A stretch of DNA of 64,000 nt, from NCBI RefSeq assembly GCF_036226525.1, contig NZ_CP108487.1:496001-560000 (forward strand), in the 5' to 3' direction. The notes below the pieces were generated by a model, which saw nothing but the letters and a program-made list of their open reading frames with translations, ran no database searches and had not been told where the DNA came from. This DNA comes from Kribbella sp. NBC_01245. Its GTDB lineage: Bacteria; Actinomycetota; Actinomycetes; Propionibacteriales; Kribbellaceae. This document shows, piece by piece, positions 63,258 to 64,000 of this stretch (position 1 is its first letter; every line of letters starts with the position of its first letter). Made by a program: the position numbers and the translations under genes.

Positions 63258-64000
<743 letters not shown>

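Overview
The window is one stretch of a high-GC actinobacterial chromosome. GTG and TTG starts, stop/start overlaps of the ATGA and GTGA type, many Tat or Sec exported carbohydrate enzymes, BTAD/AfsR-type and ROK/LacI/GntR regulators and a geosmin synthase all fit a soil mycelial actinomycete. The gene style resembles Kribbella or another Propionibacteriales relative, but that is inference and no marker gene fixes the genus.

Layout. 1-5.6 kb: edge of a secreted subtilisin-like protease, a YCII protein, a tartrate/D-malate-type dehydrogenase, a secreted DUF1906-ricin protein, a dienelactone hydrolase and a hypothetical Cys-rich protein. 5.6-10.6 kb: a gene-poor block that reads as one diverged giant inverted repeat, with an IS1380 element in its left arm and an IS30 element at its centre. 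10.65-27.8 kb: a carbohydrate region with a GH99-like enzyme, then a ROK regulator, a CUT2 sugar ABC transporter, a Gfo/Idh/MocA oxidoreductase, a xylose isomerase, a 1790-residue secreted ThuA/sugar-dehydrogenase protein, a sugar isomerase-type TIM barrel and a secreted propeller-like protein. 27.8-29.9 kb: arrays of 43-bp repeats and a repeated hairpin, interrupted by an IS3-family element. 29.9-35.5 kb: DUF1996 protein, glycoside hydrolase and LacI regulator, with two identical operator palindromes, then a second DUF1906 protein. 35.6-43.7 kb: two overlapping GntR regulators divergent from a dipeptide-type ABC transporter (one permease fused to its ATPase) and a DHDPS-family aldolase. 43.7-53.4 kb: esterase, YCII protein, SARP-STAND regulator, cupin, a three-repeat secreted protein, nitroreductase, aldo/keto reductase and HTH regulator. 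53.6-61.3 kb: a sacsin/Hsp90-type ATPase convergent with a 1367-residue STAND-TPR protein, plus a tiny two-helix membrane protein and a small conserved protein. 61.8-64 kb: a family 2B encapsulin shell protein followed 3 bases later by a geosmin synthase cut by the window end.

Functional picture. Most of the window imports and processes plant- or fungus-derived sugars: secreted enzymes feed two ABC import systems, each under a local regulator with visible palindromic sites. The most striking unit is the last one, an encapsulin nanocompartment with an inserted cyclic-nucleotide-binding-like domain in an operon with the terpene cyclase that makes geosmin. The STAND-TPR protein with its divergent membrane mini-protein is the best candidate for an undescribed signalling or conflict system. 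Several families of dispersed palindromes occupy the intergenic space and attract insertion sequences.
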